Assembly: GCA_910585705.1 (NCBI GenBank)
Contig: CAJUER010000002.1
Location: 124,001 to 188,000 of the forward strand
From: an uncultured Christensenella sp.
GTDB taxonomy: Bacteria > Bacillota > Clostridia > Christensenellales > Borkfalkiaceae
Direction of reading: 5' to 3'
Length of the DNA: 64,000 nucleotides
Shown: in pieces, positions 45,474 to 55,114 of the stretch
Layout of the letters: each line of letters opens with the position of its first letter
Numbering within the stretch: position 1 is the first letter of the stretch
Program-made: the position numbers and the translations under genes
The notes under the pieces: model-generated
What the model saw: the letters and a program-made list of their open reading frames with translations, nothing else
Told to the model about the DNA's origin: nothing
Databases searched by the model: none

Positions 45474-46823
45474 ATGTACGATTACCTGATATACTCGCGG
45501 CTGAAAAAGTTTGCGGGTGCAAAAAAAACTTTTCATATTCCGGGACATAAGAACAAAGGCGAGTTTGCCGCAATGTTCAAGGGCTCGGAGCTGGACGTTA
45601 CCGAACTGCCTTATTCCGATAATCTTCACGACGCGAAAAACGTCATAGCAAAAGCTCAGTCGGACATTGCGGAAATTTCCGGCGCGTCGAAAAGTTATAT
45701 AACCACAGACGGCTCGTCAAGCGGAGTGTTAGCCATGCTATACTGCGCTTCCAAGCGCGGCAACAAAATCATTGTTATGCGCAATTCGCACAAAAGCGTG
45801 TGGAACGCCTGCCGCCTTTTCGGGCTTGAACCGCTGATAGTTCAGGGCGCGTACACGGACGGTATTCTCACTCCGCCCGACTGCGCCATTATAGAAAAAC
45901 TCATTGCTAACGACGGCAATATAGCGGGCTTTCTCGTAACTTCGCCCGACTATTACGGAAATATCGCGCCTCTCGGCGGTTATGCGGAAATCACTAAAAA
46001 ATACTCGCGGTTGCTTCTTGTGGACGAGGCGCACGGAGCGCACCTTGCGTTCGGCGGCAGTGAAAACTACGCGGGCAAACACGCGGATATGTGGGTGGAC
46101 GGCGCGCACAAAACACTGCCTTCGCTTACGCAGGGCGCGGTGGTAAACATAAACAACGAGGAACTTATACCCGACGCGGAGGACGCGCTTTCGTTTTTCA
46201 GAACCACTTCCCCCAGCTATCCCGTAATGGCTTCCGTCGAGTACGGTTATAAATTTCTTGCAAACAACCCCAAATATATACAGCGGGCGACGGCGGCTGT
46301 CGATACTTTCATACAGGAATGCAAGGTGTTCGGCAACTTACCCGTACGCCGCACGGACGACTGGACCAAACTTCTCATAGATTTCAAACCTCTCGGCATA
46401 TCCCCCGACGTGGCGGCGGCAAGGCTGGAAAAGAAGGGCGTCTACGCGGAATTTTCCGACGGCAGATTTCTTCTGTTCTACCTCTCCCCTATGGTCGATT
46501 CGGGTGATATGAATTTGTTGAAGAAAAAGCTCCTCTCGGTAATAGCTAACAAAAAAATCAAAAACACGTTTACGGACAAACCCGAAATTCCCGAAGCGGA
46601 CCGCTCGTACAGCTTCCAGTATGCACTGCGCAAGCCCTGCGAATATGTGCCGCTCGAAAACGCGGAAGGCAAAATGTGCGCAAAGATTGCGGGGCTTAAT
46701 CCTCCGTGTATTCCCGTAGTGGTCACGGGCGAAATAATTTCCGCCGCCGCAATAAAAACGCTTTCTTCGGCGAAAAACACTTTCGGACTTATAGACGGAA
46801 GCATATGCGTGGTTAAAAAATAA
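45474..46823 (+). CDS. Orn/Lys/Arg decarboxylase family protein
   Basis: 449 residues. It is a PLP fold-type I decarboxylase with FHIPGHKNKG near the start, LVDEAHGAHLAFGGSE, and the PLP lysine in WVDGAHKTLPSLTQGA. Short members of this family in Bacillota include lysine or arginine decarboxylases next to tmk. Substrate unassigned. Its last base overlaps the tmk start. Confidence 0.9.
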   Translation: MYDYLIYSRLKKFAGAKKTFHIPGHKNKGEFAAMFKGSELDVTELPYSDNLHDAKNVIAKAQSDIAEISGASKSYITTDGSSSGVLAMLYCASKRGNKIIVMRNSHKSVWNACRLFGLEPLIVQGAYTDGILTPPDCAIIEKLIANDGNIAGFLVTSPDYYGNIAPLGGYAEITKKYSRLLLVDEAHGAHLAFGGSENYAGKHADMWVDGAHKTLPSLTQGAVVNINNEELIPDAEDALSFFRTTSPSYPVMASVEYGYKFLANNPKYIQRATAAVDTFIQECKVFGNLPVRRTDDWTKLLIDFKPLGISPDVAAARLEKKGVYAEFSDGRFLLFYLSPMVDSGDMNLLKKKLLSVIANKKIKNTFTDKPEIPEADRSYSFQYALRKPCEYVPLENAEGKMCAKIAGLNPPCIPVVVTGEIISAAAIKTLSSAKNTFGLIDGSICVVKK

Positions 46824-47446
46824 TGAAAGGCAAGTTTATTACGTTCGAAGGTTGCGAGGGTTCGGGCAAAAGCACGCAGATAAGACTTTTGTGCGAATAC
46901 CTCGACGAGAGGAATATCCCCTATATATGCACGCGCGAACCGGGCGGAAGCAAGGTTGCGGAGCGCATACGCGAAATTATTTTAGATAAAGACAACGCCG
47001 AAATGGGCGACGAGTGTGAGGCGCTGTTGTACGCGGCGGCGCGTGAACAGCACTTAAAAGATATCGTTATTCCCGCTCTTAACGCGGGCAAGCTGGTAAT
47101 TTGCGACAGGTATATAGATTCGTCGCTTGCATATCAGGGCGTTGCGCGCGGGCTTGGAACCGATTACGTTGAAAAGATAAACCACCACGCGGTCGCGGAC
47201 TACTCTCCCGACCTTACGGTATTTTTAAACATTGCGCCCGACGAAGCGTTTTTGCGCAAGCACGGCGCGGACAAAAACGACAGAATGGAGTTGCAGGGGC
47301 TTGCCTTCCACAGAAAGGTTTACGGGGGTTATCTTTCGCTTTTGAAAAAGTACGCCCGCATACGCCCCGTAGAGTGCGGCGGAACGAAGTTCGAAACGCA
47401 TGAAAAAATAGTGGCTCTTTTAAAAGACGAAGGCTTGATAAATTAA
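46823..47446 (+). CDS. tmk: Thymidylate kinase
   Basis: 207 residues. The P-loop is FEGCEGSGKSTQ, the DR(Y/H) motif ICDRYIDSSLAYQG, and TREPGGSKVAERIR is present. It makes dTDP. The tmk-holB-ricT-trmN6-rsmI order is the same as in B. subtilis minus yaaQ, yaaR and yabA. Confidence 0.97.
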   Translation: MKGKFITFEGCEGSGKSTQIRLLCEYLDERNIPYICTREPGGSKVAERIREIILDKDNAEMGDECEALLYAAAREQHLKDIVIPALNAGKLVICDRYIDSSLAYQGVARGLGTDYVEKINHHAVADYSPDLTVFLNIAPDEAFLRKHGADKNDRMELQGLAFHRKVYGGYLSLLKKYARIRPVECGGTKFETHEKIVALLKDEGLIN

Positions 47447-47447
47447 A

Positions 47448-48377
47448 GTGGAACAGCTTATAAAAAGCACGGCGGCATATTCCGTGCTTACGGGCGACAA
47501 ATCGTGCAACAGACTTTCGCACGCATATATGCTTGACTTTTCCGACGCGAAGAACTTAAAAGACGCGCTTCGTATATTCGCGCTCGCGTTTTTCGGGCTG
47601 GACAAGAACAGCGTAGACGGCAAAAGGCTTTTGAACGGAAGCCTGCCCGACTGCGTGTTTTACCCCGCAGAAGGCAAGAAGCTTACCGCCGACGCGGTAA
47701 ACGAAATCATAAACGAAAGCGCTATGCGCCCTGTCGAGAAGCCGTTCAAGCTGTTCGTTGTCTCTTCGTTCGAGCAAGCTTCTCCACTGCTTCAAAATAA
47801 GCTTTTAAAAACGTTGGAAGAACCGCCCGCAGGCGTGCATTTTCTGCTGGGGGCAACTACCCTTGCGCCCGTGCTGGACACGGTTAAGTCGCGTGTTAAA
47901 ACGCTGACGGTCGCGCCCTTTTCAAGAGAAGAAATTTTTGCCGCGCTCGAACGCGGCGGCGCAAACCCGTTAAATACGGAAGCGGCGAAAAGCTGCGGCG
48001 GAATATTGGGAGAAGCGCAGAATATGGTCGGCGGCGGTTGGTTCGGTGAAGTTATTTCCGCCGCGCGCGAAATATGCACCGTGACGGAGGTCGGGGATAT
48101 AGGCGCGGTTGCCGTAAGGTACGGCGACATTAAGTACAAGAGCGAGCTGCTTAAAAGAATACAACAGAATTATTATGAAGCGCTGTGCGCGAAAGTGAAC
48201 GGCGAAGAAAACGAAATATCCGCAAAGTGGACCGAACCCGCGCTGATATACGCGCTGGAAAGTGCGGACAAGGCAGGGTCGGATTTAAAGTTCAACGCCT
48301 TTTTTCAAGGGCTTTTGTACGACTATATGTTGCGGGTAATCGAGGAGAACGTTAAATGGTTAAAATTACAGGCGTAA
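47448..48377 (+). CDS. holB: DNA polymerase III delta-prime subunit
   Basis: 309 residues. The GTG start is 1 bp after tmk. It is an AAA+-like clamp-loader subunit with RLSHAYMLDF, VNEIINESAMRPVEKPFKLFVV, the sensor-like LLKTLEEPPAGVHFLLG and SRVKTLTVAPFS. It overlaps ricT by 22 bp, which indicates translational coupling. Confidence 0.9.
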   Translation: MEQLIKSTAAYSVLTGDKSCNRLSHAYMLDFSDAKNLKDALRIFALAFFGLDKNSVDGKRLLNGSLPDCVFYPAEGKKLTADAVNEIINESAMRPVEKPFKLFVVSSFEQASPLLQNKLLKTLEEPPAGVHFLLGATTLAPVLDTVKSRVKTLTVAPFSREEIFAALERGGANPLNTEAAKSCGGILGEAQNMVGGGWFGEVISAAREICTVTEVGDIGAVAVRYGDIKYKSELLKRIQQNYYEALCAKVNGEENEISAKWTEPALIYALESADKAGSDLKFNAFFQGLLYDYMLRVIEENVKWLKLQA

Positions 48378-49243
48378 CGTTTAAGGCCGGCGGCAAAGTT
48401 TATTACTTTGCTCCCAACAAGGACATGAACGAATATAAACGCGGCACGGGCGTTATCGTGGAAACGGCGAACGGTGCGGAATATGCCGAAGTCGTCTTGC
48501 CGCTCGGCGAAATCGACGAAAGCAAGATAATCCCCCCGCTCCGCCCCATAATAAGAATTGCGACGGACAAGGACAAGGAAAACGTGCGCCGCAACAAAGA
48601 GCGCAAGCCCGAAGCAATGCGTATAACTCAGGAAAAGATAGAAAAGCACAAGCTGGAAATGAAGCTGATAGACTGCGAGTTTGCGTTCGACGGAAGCAAG
48701 GTTGTGTTCTTCTACTCCGCGCCCTCGCGCGTGGATTTCCGCGAACTTGTAAAGGAGCTTTCCTCTACCTTTAAAACGAGGATAGAGCTGAGGCAGATAG
48801 GCATACGCGACGAGATAAAAATGCTCGGCGGAATAGCTCCGTGCGGCAGGGAGTGCTGCTGTTCGAGCTGTATGCCCGACTTGAAAAAGGTTACCATAAA
48901 GATGGCGAAAACGCAGGGGCTTTCCCTCAACCCCGGTAAAATTTCCGGTCTTTGCGGCAGGCTTATGTGCTGTCTTTCCTATGAAAACGGCTACTATGCG
49001 GAAGCGGGCAAACAGGTTCCAAAAATCGGCTCGGAGGTCGGCACGCCCGACGGCAAGGGCACGGTTGTCAATGTGAATATGCTCAAAATGCAGGCGCGGG
49101 TTAAAATCGAAGACAAGCAGAGAGATATAGTGACTTACCACGACTACCCCGTCGAACAGCTCAAATTCAAACGCGCGGCAAAGCCCGACAGGGATGAGAA
49201 GGACGAGGACTTGGGCGAAGAGATAAAAGAAATACTCGACTGA
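48356..49243 (+). CDS. ricT: PSP1-domain protein RicT (YaaT)
   Basis: 295 residues. It has a PSP1 domain with conserved cysteines, APCGRECCCSSC and GLCGRLMCCLSYE. In B. subtilis RicT acts with RicA and RicF in an iron-sulfur-containing complex that guides RNase Y and affects sporulation phosphorelay and biofilm. No ricA or ricF is in this window. A ferredoxin gene follows. Confidence 0.94.
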   Translation: MVKITGVTFKAGGKVYYFAPNKDMNEYKRGTGVIVETANGAEYAEVVLPLGEIDESKIIPPLRPIIRIATDKDKENVRRNKERKPEAMRITQEKIEKHKLEMKLIDCEFAFDGSKVVFFYSAPSRVDFRELVKELSSTFKTRIELRQIGIRDEIKMLGGIAPCGRECCCSSCMPDLKKVTIKMAKTQGLSLNPGKISGLCGRLMCCLSYENGYYAEAGKQVPKIGSEVGTPDGKGTVVNVNMLKMQARVKIEDKQRDIVTYHDYPVEQLKFKRAAKPDRDEKDEDLGEEIKEILD

Positions 49244-49267
49244 CGAAAAAAATTTTGCGCTTCCCGC

Positions 49268-49296
49268 TTTACAGAACGCAAAACCTGTGATATAAT
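49268..49296 (+). promoter_or_regulatory. Promoter of the ferredoxin gene
   Basis: TTTACA (49268-49273), 17 bp, TATAAT (49291-49296). Confidence 0.8.
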
Positions 49297-49372
49297 AATT
49301 TCGTGATTTTGCACGGGCTTGTGTATCGCTTGTTCGCGCAGATTAAAACCATATAAATTTGGAGGAAGAGAA

Positions 49373-49546
49373 ATGGCACATCATATCACCGCCGAATGCG
49401 TAAGCTGCGGCGCATGTGCGGGCACTTGCCCCGTTGAGGCTATCTCGGAGGGCGCGGAAACTTACGTTGTCGACCCCGACGTGTGCATCGATTGCGGCGC
49501 TTGTGAGGACGTTTGCCCCACCGGTGCAATCCACGCGGAAGAATAA
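49373..49546 (+). CDS. 2[4Fe-4S] ferredoxin
   Basis: 57 residues from the ATG at 49373, which has GGAGGAAG in front; an earlier in-frame ATG at 49319 is unsupported. Two CxxCxxCxxxCP motifs (CVSCGACAGTCP and CIDCGACEDVCP) each bind a 4Fe-4S cluster. It has its own promoter and terminator. It sits where yabA lies in B. subtilis, between ricT and trmN6. Confidence 0.96.
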   Translation: MAHHITAECVSCGACAGTCPVEAISEGAETYVVDPDVCIDCGACEDVCPTGAIHAEE

Positions 49547-49557
49547 TTCCGAACCAT

Positions 49558-49586
49558 AAAAGGCGGAGGTTGCACTCCGCTTTTTT
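49558..49586 (+). terminator. Terminator after the ferredoxin gene
   Basis: GCGGAG-GTTGCA-CTCCGC followed by six T. Confidence 0.85.
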
Positions 49587-49606
49587 GCTATATAAAAGAT
49601 TTTGTT

Positions 49607-50275
49607 ATGCTTAAAGACGGCGAAGTTACCGAAGAGTTTTTCGGGGATAAAAAAATAATACAGAACGTAAACTTGTACCGCTTCACTTCCGACAGTATTC
49701 TGCTGTCGCGCTTTGCGCGCGCAAAGTTCAAGGACGACGTTGCCGACTTCTGTTCGGGGAGCGGGGTTATAGGCTTTCACTTCCTCTGCCTCAACCCGCA
49801 AATAAAAAGTCTGACGTTATTCGAAATGCAGGCTTCGCTTGCGGATATGTCGCGGCGAAGCGCGGAAATGAACGGATTTGACTGCAAAGTGGTCAACTGC
49901 AAGTTGCAGGATATAGGCAGGGAATACGACGACAGATTCTCGCTTATATTGTGCAATCCTCCTTACGAAAGGGCGGGCTTTGAAAACGCAAGTCCCGAAA
50001 TCGCGGTATGCCGCAAGGAGCTGGCTCTCACCCTTCCCGAAATCGCGGAAGCGGCTTTCAGAAAATTGAAGTTCGGCGGAAGGCTGGCAATACTCAACCG
50101 CGCTGACCGCACGGCGGAACTTTTTTACACTTTAAAGCAACGCAGGCTCGAACCTAAGCGTATGCAGTTTGTGTGCGGTGCGGAAGGGGCAAAACCCTAT
50201 CTCGTGATGGTCGAAGCAGTCAAGGGAGGCAAGCCCGATGTAGAGGTTATGCCCCCGCTTGTGAACGGACGGTGA
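49607..50275 (+). CDS. tRNA1(Val) (adenine37-N6)-methyltransferase-like (YabB)
   Basis: 222 residues. It is a SAM-dependent methyltransferase with motif I VADFCSGSGVIGFHFL and the N6-adenine signature CNPPYE. The synteny with rsmI and ricT equals B. subtilis yabB. The exact tRNA target is by homology of context. Confidence 0.9.
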   Translation: MLKDGEVTEEFFGDKKIIQNVNLYRFTSDSILLSRFARAKFKDDVADFCSGSGVIGFHFLCLNPQIKSLTLFEMQASLADMSRRSAEMNGFDCKVVNCKLQDIGREYDDRFSLILCNPPYERAGFENASPEIAVCRKELALTLPEIAEAAFRKLKFGGRLAILNRADRTAELFYTLKQRRLEPKRMQFVCGAEGAKPYLVMVEAVKGGKPDVEVMPPLVNGR

Positions 50276-50282
50276 TTTGATT

Positions 50283-51086
50283 ATGGTATATTTCGTGGCT
50301 ACGCCCATAGGCAATTTAAAGGATATTACTTACCGCGCGGTCGAAACGTTGCGGAATGTTGACGTGATTTTCTGCGAGGACACGCGCCATTCCCTTAAAC
50401 TGCTTTCGGCTTACGACATAAAAAAACCGCTTTTAAGCTGTCATAAATTCAACGAAAGTTCGGCGGCGGAAAAGATAATAGAAGCCGCTGTCGGCGGCAA
50501 AGAGGTCGCCGTGATTTCGGACGCGGGTATGCCCGTCATTTCCGATCCGGGCAACGTTGCGGCGCAGGCGTTGAAAAATGCAAACGTTCCCTTCACCGTA
50601 GTTCCTGGCGCAAACGCGTTTTTATCCGCGCTTGTGCTTTCGGCAATGCCGTCCGACAGGTTTGCCTTTATCGGCTTCCTGCCCGGCAAAGCGGGCGAAC
50701 GTCGTGCGCTTTTGGAAAAGTACAAAACGTTGGACATGACGCTTTGCTTCCACGTTGCGCCGCAGGATGTTGACCGCGATATATCCGCTATGTATTCCGT
50801 TTTCGGCGACAGGAACGCCTGCGCCGTGCGCGAAATAACCAAGTTGCACGAAGAGGCTGTACACTTCTTTTTAAAGGACGGCTTTGAAGGCGAAAAACGC
50901 GGAGAGTTTGTCGTTTTGGTGGAGGGTGCGAAGGAGTGTGAAAATCCGCTCAACTCGCTTTCCGAGCGCGAGCATATCCTCCACTATATGCGCGGAGGAC
51001 TCGACAAGAAGGAAGCGGTAAAACGCGCGGCAAAGGACAGGGGTGTTTCCAAATCCGAGCTGTACCCGTTCTCCGTCGATTTATAA
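50283..51086 (+). CDS. rsmI: 16S rRNA (cytidine1402-2'-O)-methyltransferase
   Basis: 267 residues from the ATG at 50283; a TTG six bases earlier is also in frame. It is a tetrapyrrole-methylase-fold enzyme with YFVATPIGNLKDITYRA, FCEDTRHSLKLL, the SDAGMPVISDPG loop and VPGANAFLSAL. Two residues separate it from trmN6, so it is the same operon. Confidence 0.96.
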   Translation: MVYFVATPIGNLKDITYRAVETLRNVDVIFCEDTRHSLKLLSAYDIKKPLLSCHKFNESSAAEKIIEAAVGGKEVAVISDAGMPVISDPGNVAAQALKNANVPFTVVPGANAFLSALVLSAMPSDRFAFIGFLPGKAGERRALLEKYKTLDMTLCFHVAPQDVDRDISAMYSVFGDRNACAVREITKLHEEAVHFFLKDGFEGEKRGEFVVLVEGAKECENPLNSLSEREHILHYMRGGLDKKEAVKRAAKDRGVSKSELYPFSVDL

Positions 51087-51120
51087 ACTTTTTGCAATTA
51101 TTGAAAAAGAGGATATCAAA

Positions 51121-52134
51121 ATGAAAAAGGAAAAGAAAACGCAGCAGCCGGAAGGGAAGCTGACGATTTACGAATACGAACAGAAATATACCAAGCGGCA
51201 GAACGTTCGCGGCGCAAAGCTGTTATTACATATCGTCGCCGCCGCGCTCGGCATATTTATATTCTTCTGCCTGTTTTCGCTGACAATGAAGGTTTTCGAA
51301 ATCAACGTTTACGCAGGCGCGGGCACGGGCGCGGCATGTCTTGTACTTTATGTGTTCGTGTTTATAGTTCCTACGGTTAAAATATTTAAGTCGGACTACT
51401 TCATAACTAACGTCAATGCGCATACGGCGCGCGCGGCGAAAGCGCACAACAAAAAGGTGCGCCGCGATATTTCCGAAAAAATAATCGACGTTACCGCCAA
51501 AGTCGAGGGTGTGGGCTGGTATGATTCCGCCGTCGTCGGCAAGCTTGCCATAGCGTTGCGGGCTAACGACGAAAAGGGAATAATGTCATCCCTGACCGAA
51601 CTGTACACGGGCTCGGTCAAAAAATCCGCAAAGGACCTTATTGTCAAAAGCTCGGTAAAAACGGCAATGTATTCCGCGCTTTCCCAGACGAGCAAGACTG
51701 ATGCGGCGCTTGTGGCGTTTCTCAATTTACAGCTTGTAAAGGATATTGTTTTCCTCTACGGCTTCCGTCCGTCGGACGTAAAGCTTGTCAAAATTTTCGG
51801 CAGGGTTTTGCAGAACTCGCTGATAGCTTACGGACTCGGCAGTGTAAAAATAGGCAATAGTATAGTCAAGACTATGGGCGACGCCGTGCGTGGAATACCC
51901 CTGCTCGGCTCGGCTATTTCGATACTGGTCGACAGTTCGGTTCAGGGGCTGACCAACGGCGTACTGACGGCGGTTATCGGCTATCAGACAATAAAATATT
52001 TAAGCGACGAATACCGCTTGCAGGAAATTCTCGACGGCATAGAAATTGCCGAAAGCGAGGAAGAGCTTGCCGAAACCTGCGGCGCGATAGAACGCGAGTT
52101 GAAATTAGGCAAAAAAATTCCTCAGGCAGGTTGA
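51121..52134 (+). CDS. DUF697-like membrane protein
   Basis: 337 residues from the ATG at 51121. Two membrane helices (about 35-60 and 65-90) are followed by a cytoplasmic helical region and a Gly/Ser-rich hydrophobic part (about 230-290, GRVLQNSLIAYGLGSVKIGNSI). That part resembles DUF697/YcjF-type proteins. It sits between rsmI and an ABC exporter. Function unknown. Confidence 0.75.
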   Translation: MKKEKKTQQPEGKLTIYEYEQKYTKRQNVRGAKLLLHIVAAALGIFIFFCLFSLTMKVFEINVYAGAGTGAACLVLYVFVFIVPTVKIFKSDYFITNVNAHTARAAKAHNKKVRRDISEKIIDVTAKVEGVGWYDSAVVGKLAIALRANDEKGIMSSLTELYTGSVKKSAKDLIVKSSVKTAMYSALSQTSKTDAALVAFLNLQLVKDIVFLYGFRPSDVKLVKIFGRVLQNSLIAYGLGSVKIGNSIVKTMGDAVRGIPLLGSAISILVDSSVQGLTNGVLTAVIGYQTIKYLSDEYRLQEILDGIEIAESEEELAETCGAIERELKLGKKIPQAG

Positions 52135-52153
52135 ACGCTTTTCGGAGAAATTA

Positions 52154-53896
52154 ATGAAAAAGAAAAAGGGGCTTTTAAAGCGGTTCGCCCGCTACTATAA
52201 GCCGCATATCAAACTTTTTATAATTGATATGTGCTGTGCGTTTGCGATTTCCGTGTTCAATCTGGTTTATCCGTTTATAACAAAGGAAATCATAAACAAC
52301 TATGTGCCGAATAAACTTGTTTACTACCTGCTTTCGGGCGCGGGCTTTCTTCTGGGGCTGTACGCAATTAAGGCGGCGCTCAATTATGTGTTGCAGTACT
52401 GGGGGCATATAGTCGGCACGCGAATGCAGGCGGATATGCGGCGCGAGCTTTTCGCACATATCCAAAAACTGCCCTTCTCTTACTTCGACAACAACAAAAC
52501 GGGCGTTATAATGAGCCGTATGACAAACGACTTGTTTGACGTTTCCGAGCTTGCGCATCACGGTCCGGAAGACGTGTTTTTGTCAATAGTTACAATCTTG
52601 GGCGCGTTCGTTATGCTTGCGTTCATCAACGTATATCTTGCGCTTATTGTATTTGCGTGCATTCCGTTTATAGTCGTAATAGCCTTTCTTTTGAGAAAAA
52701 GAATGAAGAATACTTTCCGCGCAATGCGCATAGTTCAAGGCGAAATAAACGCCGATATAGAAAGCGCGGTGTCGGGCGTGCGCGTGTCGCGCGCGTACTG
52801 TGCGCAATCGCACGAAAGCGAAAAATTCGAAAAGGGCAACGCCGCGTTTGTCCGCGCAAAGAGCAGACAGTACAAGGTTATGGGCGAGTTTCACTCTTCC
52901 ATGAACTTCTTTATGGACTTTCTGTATTTCGCGGTTTTGCTTGCGGGCGGGCTGTTTTTCTATTATGATAAAATCGACGTCGGAGAGTTTACCGCGTTCG
53001 TGCTGTATATAACAACGTTGATTGCGCCCATACGCACGCTCGTTAGCATTTACGAGCAGATTCAGGAAGGCGCTTCGGGCTTCGCGCGCTTTTGCGAAAT
53101 TATGGACGAGCCGTGCGAAGCGGAGGACGAAAACGCAATTACTCCCGAAGTATTGCGCGGCGAAATCGTGTTTGAAAACGTTACGTTCGGCTACAACAAG
53201 GAGGACGGCGCGCACACCGTAATCAGCGGGTTTAATATGTATGTACCCGCCGGCAAGACCATTGCGCTCGTCGGACCGTCTGGCGGAGGAAAGACGACGA
53301 TATGCCACCTCATCCCGCGCTTTTACGAAATTGACGGAGGCAGAATAACCGTAGACGGCTACGATATAAAAACGCTTAACAGGCAGGCTCTGCGCAAAAA
53401 TATAGGCGTCGTCCAACAGGATGTTTTCCTGTTCAACGGCACCGTGCGCGAAAATATCGCCTACGGCAACTTTGACGCGACCGACGAAGAGATTTACGAG
53501 GCGGCGAAAAAGGCGAACATACACGAATATATCTGCGGCTTGCCCGAAGGCTACGACACGTGCGTAGGCGAGCGCGGCGTAAAACTTTCCGGCGGGCAGA
53601 AGCAGAGAATTTCCATAGCCAGAGCGTTTTTAAAAAATCCGCCCGTGCTTATTCTGGACGAAGCGACTTCCGCACTCGACAACGCAACTGAAATGCTTAT
53701 ACAGGACGCGCTTTCGAAACTGAGCGAGGGCAGAACCACGCTTGTGGTTGCGCACCGCCTTTCCACCGTCAAAAACGCGGACGAAATCATCGTAATCAAT
53801 CCCGAAGGTATCGAGGAGCGCGGCACGCACGAACAACTTATGCAAAAGAACGGCGCATATAAAAAACTTTACGACTATCAGTTTAAAAATCTTTGA
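52154..53896 (+). CDS. ABC exporter, fused membrane and ATPase domains
   Basis: 580 residues. A six-helix type I exporter domain (about 1-310) is followed by an ATPase domain with Walker A GPSGGGKTT, signature LSGGQKQRISIARAFLKNP, Walker B VLILDEATSALD and H-loop VAHRLST. It would function as a homodimer, or as a heterodimer with a partner not encoded nearby. It most resembles lipid or multidrug exporters; substrate unknown. Confidence 0.94.
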   Translation: MKKKKGLLKRFARYYKPHIKLFIIDMCCAFAISVFNLVYPFITKEIINNYVPNKLVYYLLSGAGFLLGLYAIKAALNYVLQYWGHIVGTRMQADMRRELFAHIQKLPFSYFDNNKTGVIMSRMTNDLFDVSELAHHGPEDVFLSIVTILGAFVMLAFINVYLALIVFACIPFIVVIAFLLRKRMKNTFRAMRIVQGEINADIESAVSGVRVSRAYCAQSHESEKFEKGNAAFVRAKSRQYKVMGEFHSSMNFFMDFLYFAVLLAGGLFFYYDKIDVGEFTAFVLYITTLIAPIRTLVSIYEQIQEGASGFARFCEIMDEPCEAEDENAITPEVLRGEIVFENVTFGYNKEDGAHTVISGFNMYVPAGKTIALVGPSGGGKTTICHLIPRFYEIDGGRITVDGYDIKTLNRQALRKNIGVVQQDVFLFNGTVRENIAYGNFDATDEEIYEAAKKANIHEYICGLPEGYDTCVGERGVKLSGGQKQRISIARAFLKNPPVLILDEATSALDNATEMLIQDALSKLSEGRTTLVVAHRLSTVKNADEIIVINPEGIEERGTHEQLMQKNGAYKKLYDYQFKNL

Positions 53897-53906
53897 CTTG
53901 AATATA

Positions 53907-53943
53907 AAACAAAGCGGCGGACGTTTCGTCCGCCGCTTTGTTT
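53907..53943. terminator. Bidirectional terminator
   Basis: A 17-bp perfect stem AAACAAAGCGGCGGACG with a TTT loop lies between the convergent exporter and mnmA genes. Confidence 0.92.
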
Positions 53944-53957
53944 GCTAAACAAAAAAT

Positions 53958-55046
53958 TTAAAAATGCACCTCGTCTATAGTTCCTCCGCCGAGACAGTAT
54001 TTTTCGGAATAAAACACCGCAAACTGCCCCTCAGTCACGGCGCGCTGTTTTTCTTCGAACTCAACCAATGCGCCGCCGTCTTTAAGAGTTACTTTAACGT
54101 TTTGCTCGGGCTGTCGGTATCTGAATTTTGCCGTGCAGTAAAAAACGTTTTCAGGCTCGCAACCGATAAAGTTAAGAGCCGAAACGCGGCAGGCACGGGA
54201 ATATAGCGGAGTTTCGTCGCCGTGCGAAACGTAAAGGATATTGTTTTTCAAATCCTTTTTCACGACGAACCACCTGCCCTCTTCGCCGTGAACGCCGCCT
54301 ATATCCAAGCCCTTTCTCTGTCCTATTGTGTAGTACATAAGCCCGATATGTTCGCCGACCTCTTTCCCGTCGAGCGTCAGAATTTTTCCGCTTTGCGCAG
54401 GCAGATAGTTTTGCAGGAATTTACGGAAATTCCTTTCGCCGATAAAGCATATGCCTGTGGAATCCTTCTTTTTCGCGGTTGCAAGCCCGTTTGCTTCGGC
54501 AAGTTTCCGCACCTCGCTTTTGGGCAAATCGCATAGCGGAAACAACACGTTCGCAAGCTGGCTCTCCCGCACCTGATTTAAAAAATAGGTCTGGTCCTTG
54601 CCTGCGTCAACCGCCTTTAAAAGCCTGTGCCTGCCGTCCGCGCCGTGCTCAGCCCCGCAGTAATGCCCCGTCGCTATATAGTCCGCGCCCATGCTCAAAG
54701 CATATTCGCGGAAAGGTCCGAACTTTATTTCGCGGTTGCACAGAACGTCTGGGTTGGGCGTTCTGCCCGCGCGGTATTCGGAAAGGAAGTAAGAGAACAC
54801 GCGCTCTTCATACTGCTTTGCAAAGTTCACGCTATAATACGGCATATCCAACGCTGCGCAAACGCGCCTCACGTCGGCATATTCTTCGTCGGCGTTGCAC
54901 GCCCCGCGATCGTCCGTTTCTTCCCAGTTCAACATGTATAAGCCTATCACATTGCAACCGGCTTGTTTTAACAGCAGCGCGGCAACGGAGGAATCGACCC
55001 CTCCGCTCATACCGACGACTACGGTTTTACCTTTCAAAGAATTCAT
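53958..55046 (-). CDS. mnmA: tRNA-specific 2-thiouridylase MnmA
   Basis: 362 residues. The PP-loop is VGMSGGVDSSVAALLL near residue 12. The catalytic cysteine pair is in NPDVLCNREIKFG and STGICFIGERNF, and GQRKGLDIGG is present. It thiolates U34 of Lys, Glu and Gln tRNAs. Monocistronic. Confidence 0.97.
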   Translation of the reverse strand: MNSLKGKTVVVGMSGGVDSSVAALLLKQAGCNVIGLYMLNWEETDDRGACNADEEYADVRRVCAALDMPYYSVNFAKQYEERVFSYFLSEYRAGRTPNPDVLCNREIKFGPFREYALSMGADYIATGHYCGAEHGADGRHRLLKAVDAGKDQTYFLNQVRESQLANVLFPLCDLPKSEVRKLAEANGLATAKKKDSTGICFIGERNFRKFLQNYLPAQSGKILTLDGKEVGEHIGLMYYTIGQRKGLDIGGVHGEEGRWFVVKKDLKNNILYVSHGDETPLYSRACRVSALNFIGCEPENVFYCTAKFRYRQPEQNVKVTLKDGGALVEFEEKQRAVTEGQFAVFYSEKYCLGGGTIDEVHF

Positions 55047-55080
55047 AATTAAAATAATTATAACACAGGCGGATATGAAT

Positions 55081-55108
55081 TTGCAATTAAAAAAATTTGT
55101 GTTATAAT
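55081..55108 (+). promoter_or_regulatory. Promoter giving a leaderless transcript
   Basis: TTGCAA (55081-55086), 16 bp, TATAAT (55103-55108). The expected start site coincides with the ATG at 55115. Confidence 0.65.
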
Positions 55109-55114
55109 ATCGGT

